DNA of 26,858 bases from JBBDIP01 sp040880305 (GCA_040880305.1 JBBDIP010000032.1:1-26858); one strand, 5' to 3'; counted from the first letter of the stretch, positions 7,060 through 13,964 are shown. Translations and numbers: made by a program. Notes: generated from the sequence alone by a model not told the origin.

Positions 7060-8490
7060 ATGAGCTCTTTGACGCAAAACATTGCCAAGAGGAAAGTAGG
7101 CATCACTGACACCACGCTCCGCGACGGGCACCAGTCTCTGCTCGCGACCAGGATGAAGACCCCTGACATGCTGCCCATCGTCGAGAAGATGGATAAGGTG
7201 GGGTTCCACTCGGTCGAGGTGTGGGGCGGGGCCACGTTCGACACCGCCATGAGGTTCCTGAACGAGGACCCATGGGAGCGGCTGACACTGCTGAAGGAGG
7301 CGTTCAAGAACACCCCACTTCAGATGCTCCTTCGCGGCCAGAACTTGGTTGGATACAAGCACTACGCCGACGATGTTGTCGAGGCATTCTGCAAGGCTGC
7401 CATCCGAAACGGCATCTCCATCATGCGCATCTTCGACGCCGTGAACGACTCCCGCAACATGCGAAAAGCCATTGAGGTTTCCAAGGCCGAGGGCGCCCAT
7501 ATCCAGGCGACGGTCTGCTACACCATAAGCCCGGTCCACGACCTTAAGCACTACGTTTCCGTGGCCCGCGAACTCCAGAAGATGGGCGCTGACTCGCTGT
7601 GCCTCAAGGACATGGCCGGCATTCTCGCGCCCAAAGACGTCTTCAACATCGTGAAGGCGTGGAAAGACCAGATAGGCCTGCCTGTCCAGATCCACTCCCA
7701 CTACACGTCGGGCATGGCATCGACTACTTACTTGAAGTCCATCGAGGCCGGAGCCGACGTGGTTGACTGCGCCATCTCATCTATGTCGATGTCCACGTCC
7801 CAGCCGCCCGTCGAATCCATCGTGGCTGCCCTGGATGGGACAGCCTACGACACCGGGCTGGACCTCGACCTGCTCTCTGAGATTTCCGACTACTTCCGCG
7901 AAGTCAGGAAGAAGTACAGCGAGTTCGACAAGGCTTCGCCCGTTCCCGACGCCAACGTGCTCCGCTACCAGATCCCCGGCGGCATGATCTCCAACTTCAT
8001 CTCCCAACTTAGGGAGCAGAAGCAGATCGACAAGTTGCCCGAGGTGCTGGCCGAAGTCCCCAGGGTCAAAGAAGATATGGGCCACCCGCCCCTCGTCACC
8101 CCGACCAGTCAGATAGTCGGTACGCAGGCGGTTTTCAACGTCCTGCTCGGCGAGCGGTACAAGATAGCCACCAACGAGGTCAAGGACTACTTCCGCGGCC
8201 TCTACGGCAAGCCCCCGGCCCACGTCAACCTGGAGATTCAGCGCAAGGTCATTGGCGACGAGCAGCCAATCACTGATCGGCCCGCCGACCACATCGAACC
8301 GGGTCTCAAGAAGGCCAAGGAAGAACTTGGGGCTTTGTACACGAAGGAAGAGGACGTCCTCTCATACGCCCTGTTCCCGCCCCAGGCCAAAAAGTTCCTT
8401 GAGGAGAAACTGGCCAGGCGGACGGGCGTTGACCAGCAGCTCTTGGAGCAGGCTAGGAAGGACAACCCGACCGGATACGCGCCGGTGTAG
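7060..8490 (+). CDS. Carboxyltransferase subunit (pyruvate/oxaloacetate, 5S/PycB type)
   Basis: 476 residues. This DRE-TIM metallolyase barrel transfers CO2 between biotin and pyruvate/oxaloacetate. Metal ligands are visible: Asp17 in ITDTTLRDGHQS, the carbamylated Lys183 in CLKDMAGI, and His212/His214 in IHSHYTSGM. Positions 183, 212 and 214 almost match Lys184, His215 and His217 of the Propionibacterium transcarboxylase 5S subunit. The C-terminal conserved (PYC/OADA) domain runs from about 300 (PGGMISNF ... TPTSQIVGTQA) to about 440. There is no biotinyl-lysine (MKM) domain, so the protein must work with a separate biotin carrier and partner that are not in this window. It could belong to pyruvate carboxylase, oxaloacetate decarboxylase or a methylmalonyl transcarboxylase. 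The gene stands alone with phzF-like 12 bases downstream. Confidence 0.9.
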   Translation: MSSLTQNIAKRKVGITDTTLRDGHQSLLATRMKTPDMLPIVEKMDKVGFHSVEVWGGATFDTAMRFLNEDPWERLTLLKEAFKNTPLQMLLRGQNLVGYKHYADDVVEAFCKAAIRNGISIMRIFDAVNDSRNMRKAIEVSKAEGAHIQATVCYTISPVHDLKHYVSVARELQKMGADSLCLKDMAGILAPKDVFNIVKAWKDQIGLPVQIHSHYTSGMASTTYLKSIEAGADVVDCAISSMSMSTSQPPVESIVAALDGTAYDTGLDLDLLSEISDYFREVRKKYSEFDKASPVPDANVLRYQIPGGMISNFISQLREQKQIDKLPEVLAEVPRVKEDMGHPPLVTPTSQIVGTQAVFNVLLGERYKIATNEVKDYFRGLYGKPPAHVNLEIQRKVIGDEQPITDRPADHIEPGLKKAKEELGALYTKEEDVLSYALFPPQAKKFLEEKLARRTGVDQQLLEQARKDNPTGYAPV

Positions 8491-8502
8491 GGGAGATACA
8501 TA

Positions 8503-9504
8503 ATGAAGGAAGTAGACATTTACCAGGTAGATGCCTTCACCGACGTTATCTTCGGCGGCAACCCCGCCGGCGTAGTGCCTGACGCCACAGGGCTCACAGA
8601 GGACGTCATGCAGAAGATTGCCAGGGAGATGGCGCTTTCTGAGACCGCGTTCATCATCGATAGGCGGGGGAAGAGCGCAGCAGTTTGCGCCTGTTGCTCG
8701 CCCGACCTCCGCGCTTCACGGGCCACTGTTACCGCTGACTTTGATGTCCGCTTCTTCACCCCGTGGAACGAGGTCGACCTTTGCGGTCATGCCACCATCG
8801 GCGGCTTCTGGCTGCTGGCCGAACTCGGCATGATCCGCCTATGCGATGGCGAGACCAGGGTGTTCCAGCAGACAAAGGCCGGGCTCCTTCCCGTGGACAT
8901 CGCCGGCGGCTGCGAAGGGACCCCCGCCCGCGTGATGATGACCCAGAACCTCCCTACTGTGGTGATGGAGCCTTCCCATGAAGAGATAGAGCAACTCGAA
9001 GGCATCCTGGGCGCGCCGCAGGGCTGCGTGGCAGGCTTTGTTGGCCCTAATGGAGCGCGAGCGGTACCCCAGGTCATAACCACCGGCCTACCGGACCTTA
9101 TCGTCCCAGTCAACTCGCGCGAAGCGCTCCTTTCCATGCGGCCAAACATGGCCGCTCTCATCGACTTCTGCAACGCCAGGAAGATCATCAGCGTGCATTG
9201 CTTCTCGCTGGAGACCCTCGACCCCGCCGCAACAGTCCATTGCAGGGATTTCTCTCCCGCGGTGGGTGTCCCCGAGGAGTCGGCGACGGGGACCGCCTCC
9301 GGCGCCACCGGTGGATACCTGGTGCTGAACCGCCTGGTGCCGGTCAAGGAACCGGTCACCAAAATAGTTTGCGAGCAGGGACATATCCTCAAGAGGCCAT
9401 CGATCATCCACGTCGAAGTGGAGTCACACGGAGGCCAGGTCACCAACGTTCGCGTCGGCGGCAGCGCCGTCACCGCCATCAAGGGGAAGGTCCTAGTGCC
9501 GTAA
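8503..9504 (+). CDS. PhzF-family epimerase/isomerase
   Basis: 333 residues with the two-lobed diaminopimelate-epimerase-like fold of the PhzF family. Signatures are VDAFTDVIFGGNPAGVV (about 9-25), the catalytic-type Glu47 in ALSETAF, FFTPWNEVDLCGHATIG (about 85-101) and the second-lobe EESATGTASGA. Members isomerise small acids (the phenazine enzyme acts on dihydro-hydroxyanthranilate); most are of unknown substrate, and I would not guess it here. An unusual segment of about 20 residues between SETAFIID and DFDVRFFTP contains VCACC, three close cysteines not typical of the family at this place. The gene starts 12 bases after the carboxyltransferase with ribosome site GGGGAGA, so the two may be cotranscribed. 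Confidence 0.88.
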   Translation: MKEVDIYQVDAFTDVIFGGNPAGVVPDATGLTEDVMQKIAREMALSETAFIIDRRGKSAAVCACCSPDLRASRATVTADFDVRFFTPWNEVDLCGHATIGGFWLLAELGMIRLCDGETRVFQQTKAGLLPVDIAGGCEGTPARVMMTQNLPTVVMEPSHEEIEQLEGILGAPQGCVAGFVGPNGARAVPQVITTGLPDLIVPVNSREALLSMRPNMAALIDFCNARKIISVHCFSLETLDPAATVHCRDFSPAVGVPEESATGTASGATGGYLVLNRLVPVKEPVTKIVCEQGHILKRPSIIHVEVESHGGQVTNVRVGGSAVTAIKGKVLVP

Positions 9505-9571
9505 GTGCGCAGCGGTTGCCTTGCCTAGGCGCTTCACGGCACATTACAATGGTCTCGGGAGCGCTGATTGA

Positions 9572-9868
9572 ATGGTTGGACAAAAGGATATTGACGATAG
9601 CGACATAGATTTGTTCGTGCTGAAAGACGATCTCCGTAGGCCAGTTGAGCGCAATCGCCACGTGCGGAGGCTGCTGTCCGGAATTGTGCACCCCATAGAC
9701 ATCTTTGTGAGGACTCCGGACGAGTATGACCGGCTTCGCAACGTGGTAGGTTCGCTGCCGTATGAGGCTGCACATGAAGGGCGTGTGCTCTATGAGCGTG
9801 GACCACGAAAGGGCCGACCTGTTTCCATTGCCAGCAGGCGGCTGAGAAGGCTCTCAAGGCTCTCATGA
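9572..9868 (+). pseudogene. MNT-type nucleotidyltransferase remnant
   Basis: The translated text DIDDSDIDLFVL carries the Asp-x-Asp metal motif of minimal nucleotidyltransferases (MntA-like antitoxins), followed by the usual tail through IVHPIDIFVRTPDEYDRL and EGRVLYER. The N-terminal half, including the G-S nucleotide motif, is missing from the open frame. In the same frame just upstream (9551-9568) are residues GLGSAD and then a TGA (9569-9571), which could be the ruined G-S motif. After VLYER the reading continues into arginine-rich nonsense. The next gene is a broken HEPN protein, the normal partner of MNT proteins. I read this as a decayed MNT/HEPN pair. Confidence 0.65.
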
Positions 9869-10124
9869 CCGCTCTTGGGATGCGGACTCCCAAGACCCAC
9901 GACCTTCGAGCTCTCATTGCGCAGCTGTCATACTCTCTTCCTGTCTTCTAGAAGAGCTTGCGGGGACGGTCGATTTGACTGACTACGCTGTGGAAATCCG
10001 CTATCCTGATGAGTGGTACTCGCCAGATCCTATAGAGACTCGCCGCGCCATGGACCTTGCTCAGACCGCTGTCAGGGCGGTGGAACTCAGGCTTGCACAA
10101 CTCGGTTACTGGCCTCCTCACTGA
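9792..10124 (+). pseudogene. HEPN-domain protein, frameshifted remnant
   Basis: Three frames have to be joined to recover a HEPN protein. ATG 9792 gives MSVDHERADLF. Frame 1 from 9823 gives FHCQQAAEKALKAL and KTHDLRALIAQLSYSLP, the classic HEPN helix pair, ending at a stop in 9949-9951. Frame 3 from 9948 gives LEELAGTVDLTDYAVEIRYP ... YSPDP and a helix ending at TGA 10122-10124. An internal deletion of roughly 25 residues after ADL and a shift near 9940-9948 explain this. HEPN proteins paired with MNT proteins are RNase-type toxins or their relatives; this copy cannot make one. It directly follows the MNT remnant. Confidence 0.7.
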
Positions 10125-10169
10125 TCACCCTTGCGCAAGATGGTTGGTTTCGCAAAGGGAACTCTGACA

Positions 10170-10634
10170 TTGGACCGATACGTCTTCCCAGCGCTATTCG
10201 AGCCGGGGGAAAGCGATTGCTACGTGGTAACCTTTCCGGACCTCCCCGGATGCGTGACCCAAGGCAGCACCATCGACGGTGCTCTCGCAATGGCTAGAGA
10301 GGCCTTGGAACTACATTTGTACGGAATGGAGGAGGATGGCGAGGCCATCCCTGAGCCGACCCCGCCGGACCGGATTGCCGTCGACGCGCCGGCGTTCTCG
10401 TCGTTGGTTGAGGTCTGGATGCTTCTGGTCAGGGATGAGATGGCCAATAGAGCGGTAAAGAAGACTCTGACAATCCCTAAGTGGCTTAACGACCTCGCGG
10501 ACGAACACGACGTCAACTATTCGCGGGTGCTGCAGGAGGCACTGAAGGAGCCTGTTGGTGCGAGATCGGCCTCGGAAGATGAAATCGAAGAAAGTACTCG
10601 CGGACGTGGCGAAAACTGCGGGCATCAAGGATGA
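10170..10634 (+). CDS. hicB: HicB-family antitoxin without HicA
   Basis: Residues DRYVFPALFEPGE ... CYVVTFPDLPGCVTQG are the RNase-H-like HicB domain. The C-terminal KKTLTIPKWLNDLADEH ... SRVLQEALKEP is a ribbon-helix-helix-type DNA-binding part, so the usual two halves are present (about 154 residues). I choose TTG 10170 because homologues begin at this point and AAGGGA (10154-10159) stands 10 bases before it; in-frame TTG 10131 and ATG 10140 are alternatives. HicB normally neutralises the HicA RNase, but no hicA is visible on either side. After residue ~125 the frame runs on through a region that also encodes the next small ORF, so the natural end may have been altered. Confidence 0.8.
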   Translation: MDRYVFPALFEPGESDCYVVTFPDLPGCVTQGSTIDGALAMAREALELHLYGMEEDGEAIPEPTPPDRIAVDAPAFSSLVEVWMLLVRDEMANRAVKKTLTIPKWLNDLADEHDVNYSRVLQEALKEPVGARSASEDEIEESTRGRGENCGHQG

Positions 10635-10692
10635 GGATGACGTGCAGTCCCTGGTTGACGAAGTGCGCTATGGAAAAGGTAGGAAGCAGTGA
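10579..10692 (+). CDS. Small antitoxin-like ORF (VapB-type) before a cut vapC
   Basis: 37 codons from ATG 10579 to TGA 10690-10692: MKSKKVLADVAKTAGIKDED and then DVQSLVDEVRYGKGRKQ. Small, lysine-rich and overlapping both hicB (upstream, other frame) and the GTG of a PIN-domain start (GTG 10689 shares bases with its stop). That coupling is what is expected of a vapBC-like pair. It lacks a recognisable DNA-binding fold and may itself be the leftover C-terminus of a longer antitoxin. Confidence 0.5.
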   Translation: MKSKKVLADVAKTAGIKDEDDVQSLVDEVRYGKGRKQ

Positions 10693-10745
10693 GGGTACTC
10701 GCGGATACGAGCATCCTCATCTTGCTGCGCTGCAGGGTTGCATAA
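10689..10745 (+). pseudogene. vapC: vapC (PIN-domain toxin), cut after ~15 codons
   Basis: From GTG 10689 the frame reads VRVLADTSILILLR, the start of a PIN domain with its first catalytic Asp in LADTSILI. It then loses similarity and stops at TAA 10743-10745. A full PIN toxin has about 130 residues. The break near 10728-10735 may mark the left edge of the inserted DNA that carries the following cassette. I did not find the missing part of vapC on the far side. Confidence 0.65.
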
Positions 10746-10840
10746 ACGGTTTTGACATGGAGTGCCAACACAGCCATTCAGGTCTGAAGCGGTCCGCCCT
10801 CGTTCAGAGTTCGCGGTCATGCCAATCCACTGATTCCCTG

Positions 10841-10867
10841 TTCAAAAGAGGCGTTTCCGTCTACAAT
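10841..10867 (+). promoter_or_regulatory. Possible promoter of the three-gene cassette
   Basis: TACAAT (10862-10867) matches the -10 consensus in five of six bases. The best -35 is weak (TTCAAA at 10841-10846, 15-base spacer). A separate TTGACA lies at 10752-10757 without a good -10. The 188 bases between the vapC stop and ATG 10934 hold no other gene that I can support. Confidence 0.3.
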
Positions 10868-10933
10868 GCGCATACTAATTTTACGGGAATCGCACTTGGC
10901 TAGCCTGTCAGCTTTGAAGGAGATTCCGATACT

Positions 10934-11557
10934 ATGGTAGAATACCGCTTAACCTCCCTAACGAGTACAGACCAAAATGGTGGTGTGAGGATGTCAGTCA
11001 GGTTGCACCTGGGGGTCCTCGATCAGTTTTCTCCTTCTCCGGGAACGGTCGTAACAATCCGTCTTGATCGGCCAACAGACGAGAGCCTTGCAGATGTTGC
11101 TATCAGTGCACACGAGTTGCGAAGACTACTAGCCCTTCGTAGGGGTGCTCTGTTGCTACTGCTTAGATCGGACCAACCGAACCTGAGCCGACTCAAGGAG
11201 CTTGTTGGCGATGCCATCGCTGACCTTTCGTACCTGGATAGGCAGTTGCACCTCGATTATGTCTCCAGGGCACTACAACCCGACTTCAACCTAGCTTTGT
11301 TCCATAGGGTGGTTTCTGTGCTGCCGGAGACTGGTAAGTCATTCATGGCGGCATTCAGGCAAGAACCTTCTGCAGATAATGCGGAGGTTCTCTACATGTG
11401 GTGCAGTGATCTGGACAGAACGATCATGAATTACCTTGATGTCTGTTCTCCCGACCGCGGGTCTGTGTCCATGATGATTTCGCCGCAGAACGGAGTTGCT
11501 TGGAGGGTGAAGCAGCGGGAAACCGCATCGATGCCGCTTGAACTCTGCGCCGGGTAG
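10934..11557 (+). CDS. Unknown protein, first gene of the SecB/nuclease cassette
   Basis: 207 residues, not recognised. ATG 10934 has GGAG (10919-10922) upstream; ATG 10991 (MSVRLHLGVLDQF) is an alternative start. The N-terminal ~60 residues look beta-rich (VRLHLGVLDQF, GTVVTIRLDRP). Then come a leucine-rich helix (HELRRLLALRRGALLLLLR), helices through SYLDRQLHLDYVSRAL, and a final beta-like part (VSMMISPQNGVAWRV). The leucine-rich run is interrupted by charges and is too short to call a membrane segment safely. Codon use and GC are lower than in the neighbouring housekeeping genes. Nine bases separate it from the SecB-like gene, so it belongs to the same transcript. It may be the client, sensor or antitoxin of the set, but nothing in the sequence proves this. 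Confidence 0.7.
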   Translation: MVEYRLTSLTSTDQNGGVRMSVRLHLGVLDQFSPSPGTVVTIRLDRPTDESLADVAISAHELRRLLALRRGALLLLLRSDQPNLSRLKELVGDAIADLSYLDRQLHLDYVSRALQPDFNLALFHRVVSVLPETGKSFMAAFRQEPSADNAEVLYMWCSDLDRTIMNYLDVCSPDRGSVSMMISPQNGVAWRVKQRETASMPLELCAG

Positions 11558-11565
11558 GTGATTCT

Positions 11566-12033
11566 GTGTCGACTCAGCAAATGCCGGACACTGAGAGATA
11601 CATGGAGTTTCTGCAATGCATCGAGATATCCAATATCAGCATTGTTAGCGTTCAGGCCTCACGCTTGCCGAACTTCAAAAGGCCCCCATCTGGCAACCTT
11701 CTTATCAATAGCAAGGTTAGCCTAGACTCGTTGACTCCAAAGACTCTTAGGGCTTTGGTTAGTGCCAAGACCGAGGGGACCAACGACAAGAAGGAGCCTC
11801 TATTCAGCTGCGATCTTGCTCTTGCTGTGGACTACTCATTTGCTCGCCAAGTTGGTGGCCTCACTGATGACAAGGAACTGGTTGAGCGGTTCGTTGGGAC
11901 CAATGTCATGGTCAATGCCTGGCCCTACATACGCGAGTACGTAGCTTGGTTGACGACTAATATGAGTGTAGGCACTGCCCTGATTCCGCTACTTAAGGCT
12001 CGTCAGGAATCTTCGAAGAGTGATGAAACGTAA
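11566..12033 (+). CDS. SecB-like chaperone
   Basis: 155 residues from GTG 11566 (ATG 11581 is also possible). The C-terminal FVGTNVMVNAWPYIREYVAWLTTNM resembles the SecB signature in which a Pro-Tyr-x-Arg-Glu strand-helix element is followed by a helix with a Leu/Pro end. The middle (SCDLALAVDYSFAR near residues 80-95) fits a SecB beta strand. Classical SecB keeps exported precursors unfolded; it is mainly a proteobacterial protein, while SecB-like proteins elsewhere usually serve toxin-antitoxin-chaperone modules, including anti-phage ones. The cassette context (nuclease gene overlapping by 11 bases, TA remnants upstream) points to the second role. Similarity outside the C-terminal motif is weak. 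Confidence 0.58.
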   Translation: MSTQQMPDTERYMEFLQCIEISNISIVSVQASRLPNFKRPPSGNLLINSKVSLDSLTPKTLRALVSAKTEGTNDKKEPLFSCDLALAVDYSFARQVGGLTDDKELVERFVGTNVMVNAWPYIREYVAWLTTNMSVGTALIPLLKARQESSKSDET

Positions 12034-12667
12034 GCTCATAGGGAAATGCCCCTATTCTCCCGATCTTCTTCCCTGCCTGGAGGACATTCTTGACAAAGCA
12101 ACACGGTTCAGGGGCGATCTCCAAGCAGTAATCCGAGTTGTCTACCTCTGCAAACGCGAAGAGGATCTTGAGCGCTATAAGGACTTCTCCCTAATCAGAG
12201 AGGAGTCTGTCCAGAAGCGACTGAAACCGCTGCTGATCGAGGCCTATCGGAAGTACACTCCAGAGTGCGCTCGCGGGGCCTTTCTAGAGGCCATATTCTA
12301 CCGAGAGATTCGGCGGCTTCACAGCGGCAGATTCGAGATCTCTCGGTGGGTGACCTATGGCGATGTGTCACCGGTCTGCCCTCTTTGCGCTGCGAAATCA
12401 GTCGACGTGTTCGAGTCGGATGATAGTCTTGAGATTGCAGTGGAGTGCAAGGTCAGTCTTGAAAGCTGGTTGCTCAACCGGGATCTATCGGATAACCACT
12501 TGTCGTGTCTGGATGCCCTTAGGCGGAAGCATACAGAGCGTACTCTGCGAGTCGTGTTCGTCACCTTCGACCCCGCCACGAAGAACAAGAGAGTATCCCG
12601 GCTTCTGTCCGCCTCCTCATTCAGCCCAGACCACGTTCTCTATGACGGTGACTCCCCTGGTTGGTGA
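12023..12667 (+). CDS. PD-(D/E)XK-like nuclease, third gene of the cassette
   Basis: 214 residues from ATG 12023 (a GTG at 12020 would add one). It overlaps the end of the SecB-like gene. The core reads like a PD-(D/E)XK fold: Glu89 in a helix (RGAFLEAIFYREIRR), Asp128 in SVDVF, and Glu141-Cys-Lys143 at the end of the strand EIAVECKVS, followed by a helix and the strand RVVFVTFDP. A CPLC pair (Cys119, Cys122) directly before the Asp strand may bind zinc. The N-terminal ~80 residues are helical and unrecognised. Such nucleases are effectors in many restriction and abortive-infection systems. The three acids are placed correctly, but I cannot show activity. No further cassette gene follows. Confidence 0.6.
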   Translation: MKRKLIGKCPYSPDLLPCLEDILDKATRFRGDLQAVIRVVYLCKREEDLERYKDFSLIREESVQKRLKPLLIEAYRKYTPECARGAFLEAIFYREIRRLHSGRFEISRWVTYGDVSPVCPLCAAKSVDVFESDDSLEIAVECKVSLESWLLNRDLSDNHLSCLDALRRKHTERTLRVVFVTFDPATKNKRVSRLLSASSFSPDHVLYDGDSPGW

Positions 12668-12837
12668 TCTGCTCTTCATGCGATGGAGATGGATGAATTG
12701 CACTTCCCCACCCATACGTTCCCGCCCCGACCAATGAGTTCCCATGCAGGATTAGAAGCCTTCGGGAAGAAATAATCCCTTAAGACGGAACACACATGTC
12801 TTATGCTCGTCTAACTGCCAAGAGAGGTGAAGGTCGC
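12668..12837. other. Gap after the cassette
   Basis: 170 bases. A 30-codon frame from ATG 12683 to TAA 12773-12775 (MEMDELHFPTHTF ...) lacks a ribosome site and I do not call it a gene. No terminator, inverted repeat or missing vapC part was seen, so the right border of the inserted DNA stays undefined. Confidence 0.4.
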
Positions 12838-13467
12838 ATGAAAGGCAAGTTGCTGCTAACTGGCTTCGAACCTTTCGGGGGCGACGACGTCAACCCGTCC
12901 ATGGAAGTAGCCAAGTCGTTGGACGGACTTGAGGTCAACGGTTATCAGGTAGTCGTTCGTGTCCTGCCAGTTGAGTGGGGGACAGTGAAGGACCGCCTGG
13001 AGGCTCTAATGGACGAGGTCCACCCCTCCGTGGTGGTATCTCTGGGGCTGGCCGCCGGACGCTCCGAAATCTCCATTGAGAAAGTGGCCATCAACTACAC
13101 CTCCAAGAGCAAGGACAACGCCGGAGTCATCCCAGCGGATCGACCGGCTGTCCCTGGAGCGCTGGACGGCTACTTCGCGACCATCCCTGCTGAGCAGATT
13201 GTGGAGGACATCAACAAGAAAGGCATTCCTGCCAGGCTGTCGCTCTCGGCCGGCGCCTACCTCTGCAACTACGCCTTTTACTGCGCGTCCCGGTACGCGC
13301 GTGAAAAGGGAGGCGAGACCCTCGTAGGATTTATACACATCCCTGCAACTCCAGTCATGATGGCGGGCAAGCCGAGAGGCGGTCCGTCAATGGCGGAAGG
13401 TCTCTTAAGGGATGGCGTCCTACAGGCATTGACAACTTCGACCTCAGCGCTTACAAATTGTGGGTGA
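12838..13467 (+). CDS. pcp: Pyroglutamyl peptidase I
   Basis: 209 residues. This C15 cysteine peptidase removes N-terminal pyroglutamate from peptides in the cytoplasm. The opening LLTGFEPFGGDDVNPS is diagnostic. The triad is Glu81 (SIEKVAINY), Cys143 (SAGAYLCNY) and His167 (FIHIPA), positions nearly identical to characterised enzymes. ATG 12838 with GAGAGGTGAAGG upstream gives the family's standard N-terminus; an upstream in-frame ATG at 12796 would add 14 unconserved residues. The last ~15 residues (TTSTSALTNCG) are unlike the family. It is a single gene between the cassette and the S-layer promoter, without clear partners. It may serve amino-acid fermentation by releasing peptides. Confidence 0.95.
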   Translation: MKGKLLLTGFEPFGGDDVNPSMEVAKSLDGLEVNGYQVVVRVLPVEWGTVKDRLEALMDEVHPSVVVSLGLAAGRSEISIEKVAINYTSKSKDNAGVIPADRPAVPGALDGYFATIPAEQIVEDINKKGIPARLSLSAGAYLCNYAFYCASRYAREKGGETLVGFIHIPATPVMMAGKPRGGPSMAEGLLRDGVLQALTTSTSALTNCG

Positions 13468-13542
13468 GTAAGAAGGATTTCTGGAGTACGCGACGAAGTG
13501 TACATGTCGCTAGGCGTTGGTCTTTCTGTATTTTTGCTCCAT

Positions 13543-13568
13543 AGGCAGGGGAAATGGGCGACCTGCCT
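13543..13568. promoter_or_regulatory. Inverted repeat upstream of the S-layer promoter
   Basis: AGGCAGG (13543-13549) and CCTGCCT (13562-13568) form a perfect 7-bp inverted repeat with a 12-base centre, ending 22 bases before the -35 box. It could be a regulator site or the weak terminator of pcp; no T-run follows. Confidence 0.4.
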
Positions 13569-13590
13569 GTAGTTACCTTGACAACGTGGA

Positions 13591-13619
13591 TTGACCTGCT
13601 ATGGCGCCGATGCTATAAT
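13591..13619 (+). promoter_or_regulatory. Strong SigA promoter of the S-layer gene
   Basis: TTGACC (13591-13596), a 17-base spacer and a perfect TATAAT (13614-13619) preceded by TGC, an extended -10. A second TTGACA at 13578-13583 is too far from this -10 (30 bases) to be used with it. Transcription should begin near 13626 and give a leader of about 340 nt. Confidence 0.88.
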
Positions 13620-13625
13620 CGGCCA

Positions 13626-13964
13626 TAGCCTGGGAGATTGTCCAAAAACCCCTGCAAGACGGGGTGCGTACCGGCGGACCCAGGGCAGGCAACCGTCAAA
13701 GACCCTTACCGGATGAGAAGCTCCCGATTATTCATGCGGACTCCTTCTTCATACAAAACAGAAATGGGAGTCACCCTCCATCAACAGAGGGTATCCGGGC
13801 GAGGTGGAAGGCTGTAAAGAATTTGCGGAAGGGGGGATCCCGGGCAAACCAACAACTAGGGTATCTAGAGTTGGTGAGTTGCAGGAACCTGAAAGTAAAC
13901 GGACGTTCATCGGTTCAGTACTCCAAAGGGTACCGAAAACCGACAAAGGAGGATACCAGATAGT
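13626..13964 (+). promoter_or_regulatory. Long structured 5' leader of the S-layer mRNA
   Basis: The leader holds a row of stems: ACCCC/GGGGT (13648-13665), GACTCC/GGAGTC (13739-13772), ACCCTC/GAGGGT (13773-13792), ACCAAC with inner CTAG paired to CTAG and GTTGGT (13848-13875), and TCGGTT with inner GTAC/GTAC and AACCGA (13910-13943). The last stem ends one base before the ribosome site AAAGGAGG (13945-13952), which lies 12 bases before ATG 13965. No known riboswitch matches as a whole; an isolated GGCAAACC at 13843-13850 resembles part of the c-di-GMP-I core. It may stabilise the mRNA, as in other S-layer transcripts, or sense something. With the promoter zone it fills the 497-bp gap 13468-13964. 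Confidence 0.6.

Noticed and set aside
12683..12775. 30-codon ORF after the nuclease gene
   Set aside because: No ribosome site, no similarity that I recognise, and ordinary chance length.
13661..13700. Group II intron 5' end (GTGCG)
   Set aside because: Only the pentamer matches; no domain V and no reverse transcriptase follow.
13843..13880. c-di-GMP-I (GEMM) riboswitch
   Set aside because: GGCAAACC is present, but the GNRA-loop hairpin and the GACGCAAAGCC partner are missing.
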